From JAUVXJ01 sp034430275 (GTDB lineage Bacteria; Chloroflexota; Anaerolineae; UBA7937; B3-Chlor): 23,408 nt of DNA. The notes beneath the pieces are model-generated. The model was not told the DNA's origin. It ran no database searches and saw only the letters and a program-made list of their open reading frames with translations. This document shows, one piece after another, positions 1 to 7,044 of this stretch. The position numbers and the translations under genes were made by a program. The stretch covers positions 1 to 23,408 of the forward strand of contig DAOUEW010000057.1 in NCBI GenBank assembly GCA_034430275.1. Reading direction: 5' to 3'. Numbering within the stretch: the first letter of the stretch is position 1; each line of letters starts with the position of its first letter.

Positions 1-159
1 GGACAGGCGCCCAGCGTCTTCCCGGAGTACGCCAGCAAGCTGGTGCAGTGGGGCATCGACTCCATCTCCGTGAACTGGGACGTGATCGAGCAGACCGTTC
101 GCAACGTGGCCTCAGCGGAGCAGAAACTCCTGCTGGAGAAGGCCCGGGCCAGAGAGTAG
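1..159 (+). CDS. ppsA: Phosphoenolpyruvate synthase, C-terminal end (partial)
   Basis: The first 52 codons are open in frame 1 and end at TAG (157-159). They contain GQAPS, then FPEYASKLVQWGIDSISVN, which matches the C-terminal end of PEP synthase. In that enzyme the PEP-utilising TIM barrel ends with a CGQAPS active-site loop followed by a G-I-D-S-I-S-V-N strand. The family converts pyruvate, ATP and water to PEP, AMP and phosphate in the cytoplasm, feeding gluconeogenesis. Only the last 52 residues are visible, so the phosphohistidine and ATP-grasp domains lie upstream of the window. Pyruvate phosphate dikinase has a related end, but the SISVN-type ending favours PEP synthase. Confidence 0.8.
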   Translation, partial: GQAPSVFPEYASKLVQWGIDSISVNWDVIEQTVRNVASAEQKLLLEKARARE

Positions 160-191
160 CTGGCCCCAACGGTATCTAGCGAAGCCAAAGC

Positions 192-222
192 AGCCGCACG
201 GGACTCCGTGCGGCTACTTTCT
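192..222 (+). terminator. Rho-independent-like terminator after PEP synthase
   Basis: A perfect 10-bp stem (AGCCGCACGG at 192-201, CCGTGCGGCT at 206-215) has a 4-base GACT loop and is followed by a pyrimidine-rich ACTTTCTCCTCT tract. It lies 32 bases past the PEP synthase stop. The tail is not a pure T run, so termination may be imperfect, but stem strength and position fit a terminator well. Confidence 0.7.
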
Positions 223-275
223 CCTCTGGGAAGCTCCAGATCCTCTCTCTTTAGTCTCCCTGGATGACCCAGCGC

Positions 276-305
276 TTGACCTCGTCTGCACCCGTATGCT
301 ATAGT
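276..305 (+). promoter_or_regulatory. Sigma70-type extended -10 promoter for the 474-3605 cassette
   Basis: TTGACC (276-281), an 18-base spacer, then TATAGT (300-305), with TG one base upstream of the -10 box (TGC-TATAGT), an extended -10 arrangement. The expected transcript start is near 312, giving a leader of about 160 bases before the first gene at 474. No other promoter as good lies between the PEP synthase terminator and that gene. The rest of 160-473 has no convincing coding region. Confidence 0.55.
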
Positions 306-307
306 TG

Positions 308-366
308 ACACCGGTTTCCATGGATGGCGAAGCCGGCCAGATGCCGGCTCGGTGTATCACACACCG
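308..366 (+). promoter_or_regulatory. Structured leader with competing hairpins
   Basis: Three complementary blocks lie in order: ACACCG (308-313), CGGTGT (350-355) and ACACCG (361-366). The middle block can close a hairpin with the downstream copy (loop ATCAC), or pair with the upstream copy. In the second case it encloses and stacks on a strong hairpin, AGCCGGC (331-337) and GCCGGCT (343-349) with loop CAGAT. This is the geometry of a two-state leader. The caveat is that the predicted transcript start (about 312) would remove most of the first block, so the alternative pairing needs an earlier start. It matches no riboswitch class that I recognise. Confidence 0.35.
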
Positions 367-473
367 CTTCGGGAAGGGTGACACAGACGTCAGCTCTCTG
401 CTGTCGAAGGCGCCAACACGAGCTGCCAGTGGCAGAATCCGTACGTCTCGTGACTCGACACGGGAGGACCTAG

Positions 474-710
474 ATGAGACATCTCAAGTGCCTGGCTGAC
501 GCTCTGGTTTTCGTCTCGTTGTTGCTGTTCGCCTCCACGGGGGCCGCCCACGCCTACGTGGACCCCGGCACCGGCAGCTACGTTATCCAGTTGCTCATCG
601 CCGCCATCGCTGGTCTCGCCTTCGCCGTCAGAATCTACTGGGGGCGCATCAAAGGGTTCTTCTCCAAATCGTCGCCCGAGACACAGACCACAGAGAGCGA
701 TGAGCAGTAA
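474..710 (+). CDS. Small exported membrane protein of a glycan-modification cassette
   Basis: A 78-aa protein with a hydrophobic N-terminus (about residues 9-25) ending in an AHA signal-peptidase-like site. Then comes YVDPGTGSY (about 27-35), a second hydrophobic helix (about 36-55), a basic WGRIKGFF stretch and a polar tail. I have seen the Y-[VI]-D-P-G-[TS]-G-S-Y motif in short conserved membrane proteins beside envelope polysaccharide genes, but I know of no assigned function. The start ATG at 474 is supported by GGGAGG at 462-467. The stop overlaps the next gene by 11 bases, so the two are translationally coupled. A role as membrane partner or scaffold of the two enzymes downstream is inference. 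Confidence 0.7.
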   Translation: MRHLKCLADALVFVSLLLFASTGAAHAYVDPGTGSYVIQLLIAAIAGLAFAVRIYWGRIKGFFSKSSPETQTTESDEQ

Positions 711-2082
711 GAGCGCCCTGCCGAGCTCCTTCCGCGATCCCAGCGGGTTCCTCTTCACAGAGGCTGGCTCGCTGTACCGCCAGGTCAACCAGGCGTACAG
801 AGAGAGCTACGACCACTTGATAGGCTCCGGCCTCTACGACGCTCTCCAAGACTCAGGGTCGCTCATTCGCCACGAAGAGGTCGGTCTCGAGCTAGCGAGA
901 ACAGACGAGGCCTACCGGGTCCTCAAGCCGCAGGTCGTACCGTTCGTCTCGTATCCATACGAATGGTCCTTCAGCCAACTCCAAGACGCCGCCCTCCTGA
1001 CCCTGGACGTGCAGAAGAAGGCCCTGGACTTCGGGATGACGCTGAAGGACGCCAGCGCCTACAACGTGCAGTTCGTGGAGGGCAAGCCCGTTCTGATCGA
1101 TACCCTTTCCTTCGACAGGTACGACGAAGGCCAACCGTGGGCCGCCTACCGGCAGTTCTGCCAGCATTTCCTGGCCCCACTGGCGCTGATGAGCCACACC
1201 GACGTCCGCCTCGGCCAGCTGCTGCGCATCCACATCGACGGAGTCCCACTGGACCTGGCCAGTTCGCTTCTGCCCTACCGCACTCGTCTGTCTTTCGCCC
1301 TGCTCTCCCACATCCACCTCCACACCAGAAGCCAGAAGCACTTCGCGGAGCGGAGAGTGGACGTGAAGAGCCGGAAGATGAGCCGCCTGTCGTTGCGCGG
1401 CTTGCTCGACAATCTGGGATCGGCAGTGAAGAAGCTGAAGTGGCGGTCCGAGGGCACCCTGTGGAACGACTACCAGGAAGAGGCGTCATACTCAGCAGAC
1501 GCTCTGGACCAGAAGAGGCAAGTCGTTGCCGGCTTCCTAGACCAGGTGCAGCCCAAAGTCGTATGGGACCTGGGGGCGAACGTGGGTCTCTTCAGCCGAC
1601 TGGCCAGCGATCGCGGGATTCTGACCATCTCCTTCGACGCCGATCCGGGCTGCGTCGAGCGGAACTACCTGGAATCCAGGCGCAAAGGGGACACCAACAT
1701 CCTTCCTCTCTTGATCGACCTCACGAACCCCAGCCCCGCCATCGGCTGGCAGCACGAAGAGAGGATGTCGCTGCTGGAGCGCGGCCCCGCGGACCTCGTG
1801 CTCTGCCTGGCCCTGATCCACCACCTGGCCATCTCCAACAACCTGCCCCTCGCTCTGGTCGCCGACTTCCTGGCCAGCATCGGTAGCTCCCTGATTTTCG
1901 AGTTCGTTCCCAAGACCGACCAGAGGGTCCAGAGGCTACTCTCGACAAGAGAAGACATCTTCACCGGGTACACTCAAGAAGCGTTCGAGAGGACATTCGG
2001 GCAGCGGTTCGAGATCCAGGCCTCGATACAGCTAGAAGGGTCTGAGAGAGTTCTGTACCTCTTGAGAAGGAGAGGCGCTTGA
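700..2082 (+). CDS. Class I SAM-dependent methyltransferase, NoeA-like long form
   Basis: A 460-aa protein. The C-terminal half has a Rossmann-type SAM-binding motif I (VWDLGANVGLF, about residues 288-298). An acidic strand end, SFDADPGC (about 310-317), would bind the ribose hydroxyls, and VLCLALIHHLAI (about 367-378) is a motif-IV-like strand. The N-terminal half (FRDPSGFLF, SYDHLIGSGLY, LKDASAYNVQFVEGKPVLID) is the accessory region of long methyltransferases sometimes annotated as nodulation protein NoeA. No membrane segment is evident, so it is probably cytoplasmic. Its likely substrate is a sugar or lipid-linked glycan intermediate. That is inference from the membrane neighbours, with which it overlaps at both ends (11 bases upstream, 4 downstream). 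Confidence 0.8.
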   Translation: MSSKSALPSSFRDPSGFLFTEAGSLYRQVNQAYRESYDHLIGSGLYDALQDSGSLIRHEEVGLELARTDEAYRVLKPQVVPFVSYPYEWSFSQLQDAALLTLDVQKKALDFGMTLKDASAYNVQFVEGKPVLIDTLSFDRYDEGQPWAAYRQFCQHFLAPLALMSHTDVRLGQLLRIHIDGVPLDLASSLLPYRTRLSFALLSHIHLHTRSQKHFAERRVDVKSRKMSRLSLRGLLDNLGSAVKKLKWRSEGTLWNDYQEEASYSADALDQKRQVVAGFLDQVQPKVVWDLGANVGLFSRLASDRGILTISFDADPGCVERNYLESRRKGDTNILPLLIDLTNPSPAIGWQHEERMSLLERGPADLVLCLALIHHLAISNNLPLALVADFLASIGSSLIFEFVPKTDQRVQRLLSTREDIFTGYTQEAFERTFGQRFEIQASIQLEGSERVLYLLRRRGA

Positions 2083-3605
2083 ACCTTCTGAAGAGATCCC
2101 TACCAATCCACCCCTTCCTCCTGGCCGCTTATCCCATCATCTTCCTCTACGCCCAGAACATCGATCTCACTCCCTTGGGCGAGGTCGTGGCTCCGCTCAT
2201 CATTGCCCTCTGCACAACGCTGCTTCTGTACCTGGCTCTGTACGCGGTAGTCAGGAATGCTGCCAAGGCGGGGTTGCTGGTCTCCGCGTGTGCCCTGCTC
2301 TTCTTCTCCTATGGCCACGTCGTCGATGGGCTGCAGGCACTCGGGCTCGACATGGGAGACTCCATCATCCAGCCCAGCGTCTTTGTTCTCCCCATCTGGG
2401 GGCTCCTCCTGGCTGTGGCGGCCTTCTTCATCATCAGAGCACGGGGCGAACTGCGCACACCCACAAGCCTGCTCAACGCCATGGCCGCCGTGCTGCTCCT
2501 CCTCGCTGTGGGCAGCATCGTATCCCATGAGATGGGAAGGCGGGCACCGCAGGAGGGCACACGAGAGGGAATCACCGAGAGTGAACCAGGCGAGGCGGCA
2601 GCGGCCGGCCAGCTTCCCGACATCTACTACATCATCCTAGACGCCTACACCAGTAAAGAGGTGCTACAGGAGGTGTGGGAGTACGACAACAGCGCCTTCG
2701 TCGACTATCTGACCGACAAAGGTTTCTACGTGATCCCCAACGCGCATAGCAATTACGCGTTGACGTTCCTGTCGCTGGCGTCATCGCTGAACATGGAGTA
2801 CCTCAACCACTTGAGCGAGACCCTGGGCCCCGGTGAGTCGGATCCCACGATTCCCAACCAGATGATCCAGGACAGCGAGGTGATGCGCTTCCTCAAGGCC
2901 CAAGGCTACAAGTTCGTCCACTTCCAGACAGGCTGGGGGCCCACCGCTCACAACCCCAACGCCGATCGAGACATCAAATGCGGCAACGTAAACGAGTTCA
3001 TTGAGGTGCTGGTTCGGACCACTATGCTCAGGCCACTGGCGGACCGCTTCATCTCCTACGACCGCAGGGAGGTCGTGCTCTGCACGTTCGAAACGCTGGC
3101 CGAGGTGCAGCACACCGTCGAAGGACCGCGGTTCGTCTTCGCCCACGTCCTCGTCCCCCACCCCCCGTTCCTCTTCGGCCCCAACGGAGAAGCGATCAAC
3201 ACCGACCCGGCTCTCCGCACCAAGGACTGGTCGAAGTACTATCTGGGCCAGCTAGAGTTCGTCAACATGAAGGTGCAGGAACTGCTGGAGAGGCTACTCT
3301 CGGAGGCAGAGACGCCTCCCTTGATCATTCTCCAGGCAGACCACGGATCGAAGCTCATCCACATGAGCGGCGAACCCAGCCCCATGATGCTCAGAGAGAG
3401 GCTGGGCATCCTGAACGCCTACCACCTGCCAGACGGCGGTGAGCGCTTCCTCTACGATGCCATAACCCCTGTGAATACGTTCCGGGTCCTCCTCACGGCA
3501 TACTTTGGCGCGAGCTACGAACCCCTGGAGGACAGGAGCTACTTCTCCCGGCTCAAGCAACCCTACGACCTCCTCGACGCCACCGACACTCTGGCCCGGC
3601 AGTAG
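2079..3605 (+). CDS. Membrane-anchored sulfatase / alkaline-phosphatase-superfamily enzyme
   Basis: A 508-aa protein starting at TTG (2079). The start overlaps the methyltransferase TGA as TTGA and is preceded by AGAAGGAGAGG. About five hydrophobic segments fill residues 1-150. A soluble domain then begins with PDIYYIILDAYTS (about 180-192), the first metal-binding strand of sulfatase/phosphoethanolamine-transferase folds, and continues to LQADHGS (about 417-423), the conserved second metal site. This topology resembles lipid-linked headgroup transferases (phosphoethanolamine or phosphoglycerol type) acting outside the cytoplasmic membrane, but a sulfatase or phosphodiesterase cannot be excluded. 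As last gene of the cassette it probably adds or removes a charged group on the glycan handled by the methyltransferase (inference). Confidence 0.8.
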   Translation: MNLLKRSLPIHPFLLAAYPIIFLYAQNIDLTPLGEVVAPLIIALCTTLLLYLALYAVVRNAAKAGLLVSACALLFFSYGHVVDGLQALGLDMGDSIIQPSVFVLPIWGLLLAVAAFFIIRARGELRTPTSLLNAMAAVLLLLAVGSIVSHEMGRRAPQEGTREGITESEPGEAAAAGQLPDIYYIILDAYTSKEVLQEVWEYDNSAFVDYLTDKGFYVIPNAHSNYALTFLSLASSLNMEYLNHLSETLGPGESDPTIPNQMIQDSEVMRFLKAQGYKFVHFQTGWGPTAHNPNADRDIKCGNVNEFIEVLVRTTMLRPLADRFISYDRREVVLCTFETLAEVQHTVEGPRFVFAHVLVPHPPFLFGPNGEAINTDPALRTKDWSKYYLGQLEFVNMKVQELLERLLSEAETPPLIILQADHGSKLIHMSGEPSPMMLRERLGILNAYHLPDGGERFLYDAITPVNTFRVLLTAYFGASYEPLEDRSYFSRLKQPYDLLDATDTLARQ

Positions 3606-3698
3606 CACAAACAGGGGACTCCAGCCGGGGCAAGACGAGCTGTGCTCCAACACCTCGAGGCCTGGCAGTCCTTTGCGACAACCTTGACCACATACGAG

Positions 3699-3729
3699 AA
3701 GAGGGAGACCCTTACCTCGTCCCCCTCTT
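3699..3729. terminator. Stem-loop between convergent genes
   Basis: AAGAGGG (3699-3705) pairs with CCCTCTT (3723-3729). Inside it GAC (3707-3709) pairs with GTC (3719-3721), with a single A-C mismatch between the stems and a 9-base loop. It lies between the stops of the plus-strand sulfatase gene (3605) and the minus-strand rubrerythrin (3760), where a bidirectional terminator is expected. Neither side has a T run, so it may stabilise 3' ends rather than terminate. Confidence 0.4.
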
Positions 3730-3759
3730 GTGAATTGTGGTCGGCAACCAACGCGCGGT

Positions 3760-4272
3760 CTACTCGACCTTGAAGAACCGGTTGGCAGGTGTGCCACAGA
3801 TGGGACACGGATCGGTGGGCGCGCCCTCTACGGTATTGCCGCAGACGGGACACACGTAGTAGTCCACCGGTGCCACGTCCTGCCCAAGGCTATCCAGGGC
3901 CTTCTGGTATAGCCTGGCGTGTATCTGCTCCACCTGGTTGGCGAAATCGAAGCTGCGCTGCGCCTTCTTGAAGCCCTCCTCCTTGGCCTTGGTGATCATG
4001 CCCGGGTACATGTTCTCGAACTCGTGGGTCTCCCCACCGACAGCCTCGCGCAGGTTTTCTTCTGTGGAGCCGATACCTTCCATGGCCCTCAGGTGCGCGT
4101 GAGCGTGGATCGTCTCTGCCTCCGCGGCGGCCCGAAACAGCTTGGCCACCTGAGCGAGGCCTTCGTCGTCAGCTTGCTTGGCGAACGCCAGGTACTTGCG
4201 GTTGGCCTGCGATTCGCCGGCAAACGCCTCTTCGAGATTCTCTAGCGTCTTCGAGCCTGCTAACTCTGACAC
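3760..4272 (-). CDS. rbr: Rubrerythrin
   Basis: A 170-aa protein of typical length. An N-terminal ferritin-like four-helix domain carries the di-iron ligands: E20, then ExxH at 53-56, E81 and E84 in GGETHE, and ExxH at 115-118. A C-terminal rubredoxin-type iron site has C141, C144, C156 and C159 (CPVCGNT...CPICGT). Rubrerythrins reduce hydrogen peroxide to water in the cytoplasm with electrons from NADH-linked rubredoxin oxidoreductases, a typical oxidative-stress enzyme of anaerobes. The start is GTG at 4272, with a good AAGGAGG (complement of 4278-4284) five bases upstream. It has its own promoter and is monocistronic, converging on the sulfatase gene. Confidence 0.95.
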   Translation of the reverse strand: MSELAGSKTLENLEEAFAGESQANRKYLAFAKQADDEGLAQVAKLFRAAAEAETIHAHAHLRAMEGIGSTEENLREAVGGETHEFENMYPGMITKAKEEGFKKAQRSFDFANQVEQIHARLYQKALDSLGQDVAPVDYYVCPVCGNTVEGAPTDPCPICGTPANRFFKVE

Positions 4273-4339
4273 GTGTGCCTCCTTCTACCCTACGTCGGGG
4301 GATAGATGACAGCGATTCTCGTCTGCACGTTCATGTGTC

Positions 4340-4368
4340 AGTATACGGGAATCGAGCACATAGGTCAA
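4340..4368 (-). promoter_or_regulatory. Sigma70-type promoter of rubrerythrin
   Basis: Read on the minus strand: TTGACC (complement of 4363-4368), a 17-base spacer, then TATACT (complement of 4340-4345). It lies about 68 bases upstream of the GTG start. Both boxes are one base from consensus or close to it, and the spacer is ideal. I see no convincing PerR-type or other operator dyad overlapping it. Confidence 0.6.
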
Positions 4369-4406
4369 CACGGCTGGACCGTTCGTCGTGTTCCACCCCC
4401 GCCTCC

Positions 4407-4434
4407 TTGCTCCCCAGAGCGCATCGTGTACAAT
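4407..4434 (+). promoter_or_regulatory. Promoter of the isochorismatase-family gene
   Basis: TTGCTC (4407-4412), a 16-base spacer and TACAAT (4429-4434), followed by a short leader to AAGGAG (4454-4459) and ATG at 4467. It faces away from the rubrerythrin promoter; the two do not overlap and are about 40 bases apart. Confidence 0.5.
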
Positions 4435-4466
4435 CAGTGGGCAGACACTGCACAAGGAGACCAACC

Positions 4467-5027
4467 ATGCCCGACAGCGGCGATTCCAGTCCGAACCTCA
4501 TCGCCAGAGACGATAGCGTCCTCGTCGTCATCGACGTTCAAGAGCGGCTGATGCCCGTCATCGCCAACAGGGACAGGGTGACAGAAAACGCGGTCCGCCT
4601 CCTCAAGTCTTCCGAGATTCTCGGGCTCCCCATCATCCTCACCGAGCAGGAGAAGCTGGGGGATACCCTCCCGGAGGTACTGGAGGCCAGGTCCAGCCTC
4701 CAGCCCGTCAGGAAGCTGGAGTTCGACTGCTTCGGGTGCGAAGGGTTCGTGGAGCAGCTACATCTCATTGGACGGAGGACTCTGATCCTCTGTGGAGTGG
4801 AGACTCACATCTGCGTGGCACAGACCGCCCTGCACGCCGTGTCCAACTACGCTGTCGACGTGGTCAGTGACGCCACCTCCTCACGGACGGAGGCGAACTG
4901 GCAGGTCGGGCTCGACAGGATGCGCCAGGCTGGAGTGGCGATCACCTCCACGGAGATGGTGATCTACGAGTTGCTCAAACGCGCGGGCACAGACGAGTTC
5001 CGGGCCGTGCTGCCGCTGGTCAAGTAG
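4467..5027 (+). CDS. Isochorismatase-family cysteine hydrolase
   Basis: A 186-aa protein from ATG 4467. A longer frame runs upstream to 4275, but it would cross the promoter, and the AAGGAG at 4454-4459 supports 4467. The fold is identified by LVVIDVQERLMP (about 19-30), VRKLEFDCFG (81-90) and LCGVETHICVAQTALHA (108-124). These place the family catalytic triad at D23, K83 and C116. Members hydrolyse isochorismate, nicotinamide, N-carbamoyl amines or similar amides; this short, domain-free form resembles YcaC-type hydrolases, for which the substrate is often unknown. It is cytoplasmic, with no signal sequence. The next gene starts 43 bases downstream on the same strand and may be co-transcribed. 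Confidence 0.85.
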   Translation: MPDSGDSSPNLIARDDSVLVVIDVQERLMPVIANRDRVTENAVRLLKSSEILGLPIILTEQEKLGDTLPEVLEARSSLQPVRKLEFDCFGCEGFVEQLHLIGRRTLILCGVETHICVAQTALHAVSNYAVDVVSDATSSRTEANWQVGLDRMRQAGVAITSTEMVIYELLKRAGTDEFRAVLPLVK

Positions 5028-5070
5028 AAGGCGGACAGATCCCGCCCGTGGGGAGATGGAGGGAGTGGAC

Positions 5071-5895
5071 ATGGAAACCGCAACGATCGTCATCCTGACC
5101 ATCCTCGGCCTCCTGCTGCTACCGGCCCTCCTGGCTTGGCTGGGACTCCGGGTCAAACCGAGGCCCTTCCGGCCCTACCCCGAAGAAACGTCTACCCTGA
5201 GCACCGAGGAACTCCCATCGGACCTGCCAGAACCAGTCTCCCGGTTCTATGAGATGGTTTTCGGAGACCGGATACCGGTCTTCGAATCGGCAGTCATCAC
5301 GGGAAGGGGCAGGCTGCGCTTACGAGGGATCACCTTCCCGGCACGGCTGAGGTTCACCCACGACGCAGGTCAAAGCTACCGCCATTACATCGAGGCCACC
5401 ATCTTCGGCTTTTCCCTGATGAAGGTCAACGAGTACTACCTCGACGGCAAGTCCCGCATGGAGCTGCCCGTGGGCGTGATCGAGAACGAGCCCAAGGTGA
5501 ACCAGGCCGCCAACCTCGGCCTGTGGGGAGAATCGGTGTGGCTGCCCTCCATCTTCGTCACCGATCCCCGCGTGCGTTGGGAGCCCATAGACGACACGAC
5601 GGCTCGTCTGTCCGTACCCTTCGGCGAGGAGGAGGACCGCTTCACCGTCACCTTCGATGCGGAGACCGGATTGATCCAGTCCATGGAGGCTTTGCGCTAC
5701 CGCGAGGCCACAGACGAGGCCAAGATCCCCTGGTTGCTGGAGGCCCTGGATTGGGAGACCTTCCACGGTGTGCGCATCCCCTCGCTTTCATCGGTGACCT
5801 GGCAGGACGAGGGAACGCCGTGGCTGATCATCGAGGTCGAGGACGTGGCCTTCAACGTGAATATCGAGGAGTACATCAGGGCCAGGGGTCCCTGA
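5071..5895 (+). CDS. Membrane-anchored protein of unknown function (DUF6544-like)
   Basis: A 274-aa protein. Of two nearby ATGs (5056 and 5071), 5071 is chosen because GGAGGG at 5058-5063 sits seven bases upstream, while 5056 has only a G run two bases away. Residues 4-24 form one hydrophobic helix (IVILTILGLLLLPALLAWLG). The rest is soluble, with LPEPVSRFYE, GRGRLRLRG, LMKVNEYYLDG and a series of beta-rich segments ending in WLIIEVEDVAFNVNIEEYI. This resembles uncharacterised bacterial proteins with an N-terminal anchor and a lipocalin- or LolA-like beta domain, which I associate with the DUF6544/DUF6920 group. That family name is from memory and uncertain. It follows the isochorismatase-like gene by 43 bases. 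Confidence 0.6.
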   Translation: METATIVILTILGLLLLPALLAWLGLRVKPRPFRPYPEETSTLSTEELPSDLPEPVSRFYEMVFGDRIPVFESAVITGRGRLRLRGITFPARLRFTHDAGQSYRHYIEATIFGFSLMKVNEYYLDGKSRMELPVGVIENEPKVNQAANLGLWGESVWLPSIFVTDPRVRWEPIDDTTARLSVPFGEEEDRFTVTFDAETGLIQSMEALRYREATDEAKIPWLLEALDWETFHGVRIPSLSSVTWQDEGTPWLIIEVEDVAFNVNIEEYIRARGP

Positions 5896-5994
5896 TCCCT
5901 GCATCTGGTAGGCTGATCGGCGACGCTGTAGCCTGTACTGCCGTTTGTGCACCGGGACGCCACCAAGGGATGTCACCGAGAATGGAGAGGAAGA

Positions 5995-6927
5995 ATGCCG
6001 CTATGGGGAGGGATTGAAGCGGGTGGCACCAAGACGATCTGCGCTGTAGGCACTGGCCCCGATGACCTGCGGGCAGAACTCCTCATACTCACCACCACGC
6101 CGGAGGAGACCATCCAGCAGGTCATCCGGTTCTTTCGACAGCAAGCGCAGGAGGAGCCTCTGGCGGCTGTGGGCATCGCTACCTTTGGTCCGCTGGATCG
6201 GAATCCGGATTCGCCCAGCTTCGGCCACATTACGACCACACCCAAGCCAGGTTGGGCACACGCCGATTTGGCAGGGAGTGTGCGAAGGGGATTGGGCACG
6301 CCGGTGGGCTTTGACACCGACGTGAACGCGGCAGCCCTGGCCGAGCACGAATGGGGTGCTGCGCGAGGGCTGGACAACTTCGTCTATTTGACCATTGGCA
6401 CGGGCATCGGCGGCGGAGGCATGGTGAATGGCAGGTTGATCCATGGACTGAATCATCCAGAGATGGGTCACATCCGGATTCCGCACGATCGGGCGCTCGA
6501 TCCCTTCGAAGGGTCCTGTCCCTACCACGGCGACTGCCTGGAGGGCCTGGCTGCGGGACCAGCGCTGGAGGCGCGGTGGGGACAGCCTGCCGCCGTGCTG
6601 GGCGCGGATCACCCCGCCTGGCCTCTGGAGGCCGACTATCTGGCCTTCGGCTTGGTGAACCTCATCTGTATCCTTCTGCCCCAGTGTATCATCATGGGAG
6701 GCGGCATCATGAAACAGCGCCAACTGTTTCCACTGGTGCGACGAAGGGTGCAAGAGTTGCTCCACGGCTACCTGCAAGCGCCGATGATCTTGGATCGGAT
6801 CGACGAATACATCGTACCCCCTGGCTTGGGGCACCGAGCAGGTGTGCTGGGGGCCATTGCGCTGGCCCAACGAGCGGCACAGACGATCACCGGCTCGATT
6901 CAGAAGGACAGCAGCGCGTCAGAGTGA
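5995..6927 (+). CDS. ROK-family sugar kinase, zinc-binding fructokinase type
   Basis: A 310-aa protein. ATG 5995 is preferred over the in-frame ATG at 5947 because GAGAGGAAG precedes it and the family begins with GGIEAGGTK, here at residues 5-13 (the ATP phosphate loop). GFDTDVNAAALAEHEWGAARG carries the catalytic base D109. LTIGTGIGGG binds ATP. The ROK zinc site is complete: H159 in EMGHI, then C175, H178 and C181 in CPYHGDC, followed by LEGLAAGPA. This spacing is that of Bacillus-type fructokinases, which phosphorylate fructose at O6 using ATP, so fructokinase is likelier than glucokinase or N-acetylmannosamine kinase. It is cytoplasmic. The following gene is a reductase on the same strand, 117 bases away. 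Confidence 0.85.
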   Translation: MPLWGGIEAGGTKTICAVGTGPDDLRAELLILTTTPEETIQQVIRFFRQQAQEEPLAAVGIATFGPLDRNPDSPSFGHITTTPKPGWAHADLAGSVRRGLGTPVGFDTDVNAAALAEHEWGAARGLDNFVYLTIGTGIGGGGMVNGRLIHGLNHPEMGHIRIPHDRALDPFEGSCPYHGDCLEGLAAGPALEARWGQPAAVLGADHPAWPLEADYLAFGLVNLICILLPQCIIMGGGIMKQRQLFPLVRRRVQELLHGYLQAPMILDRIDEYIVPPGLGHRAGVLGAIALAQRAAQTITGSIQKDSSASE

Positions 6928-7044
6928 GGCAGAGAAAAGTCCAGATGCTGCCCGTGGGTGTGACGGTGCTCTCACCTCGTGTGAATAGGCGACCCATTAC
7001 GGCGCCATCGTCCGAGGTAGCTAGCCTAGATCAAGGAGGGAACT

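Noticed and set aside
892..1341. Long minus-strand open frames inside the methyltransferase, sulfatase and other genes
   Set aside because: They are antisense shadows of GC-rich genes with third-position bias, without ribosome sites or recognisable motifs.
4275..4466. Upstream in-frame extension of the isochorismatase-like gene
   Set aside because: It would cover the promoter and ribosome site, and its residues do not resemble the family N-terminus.
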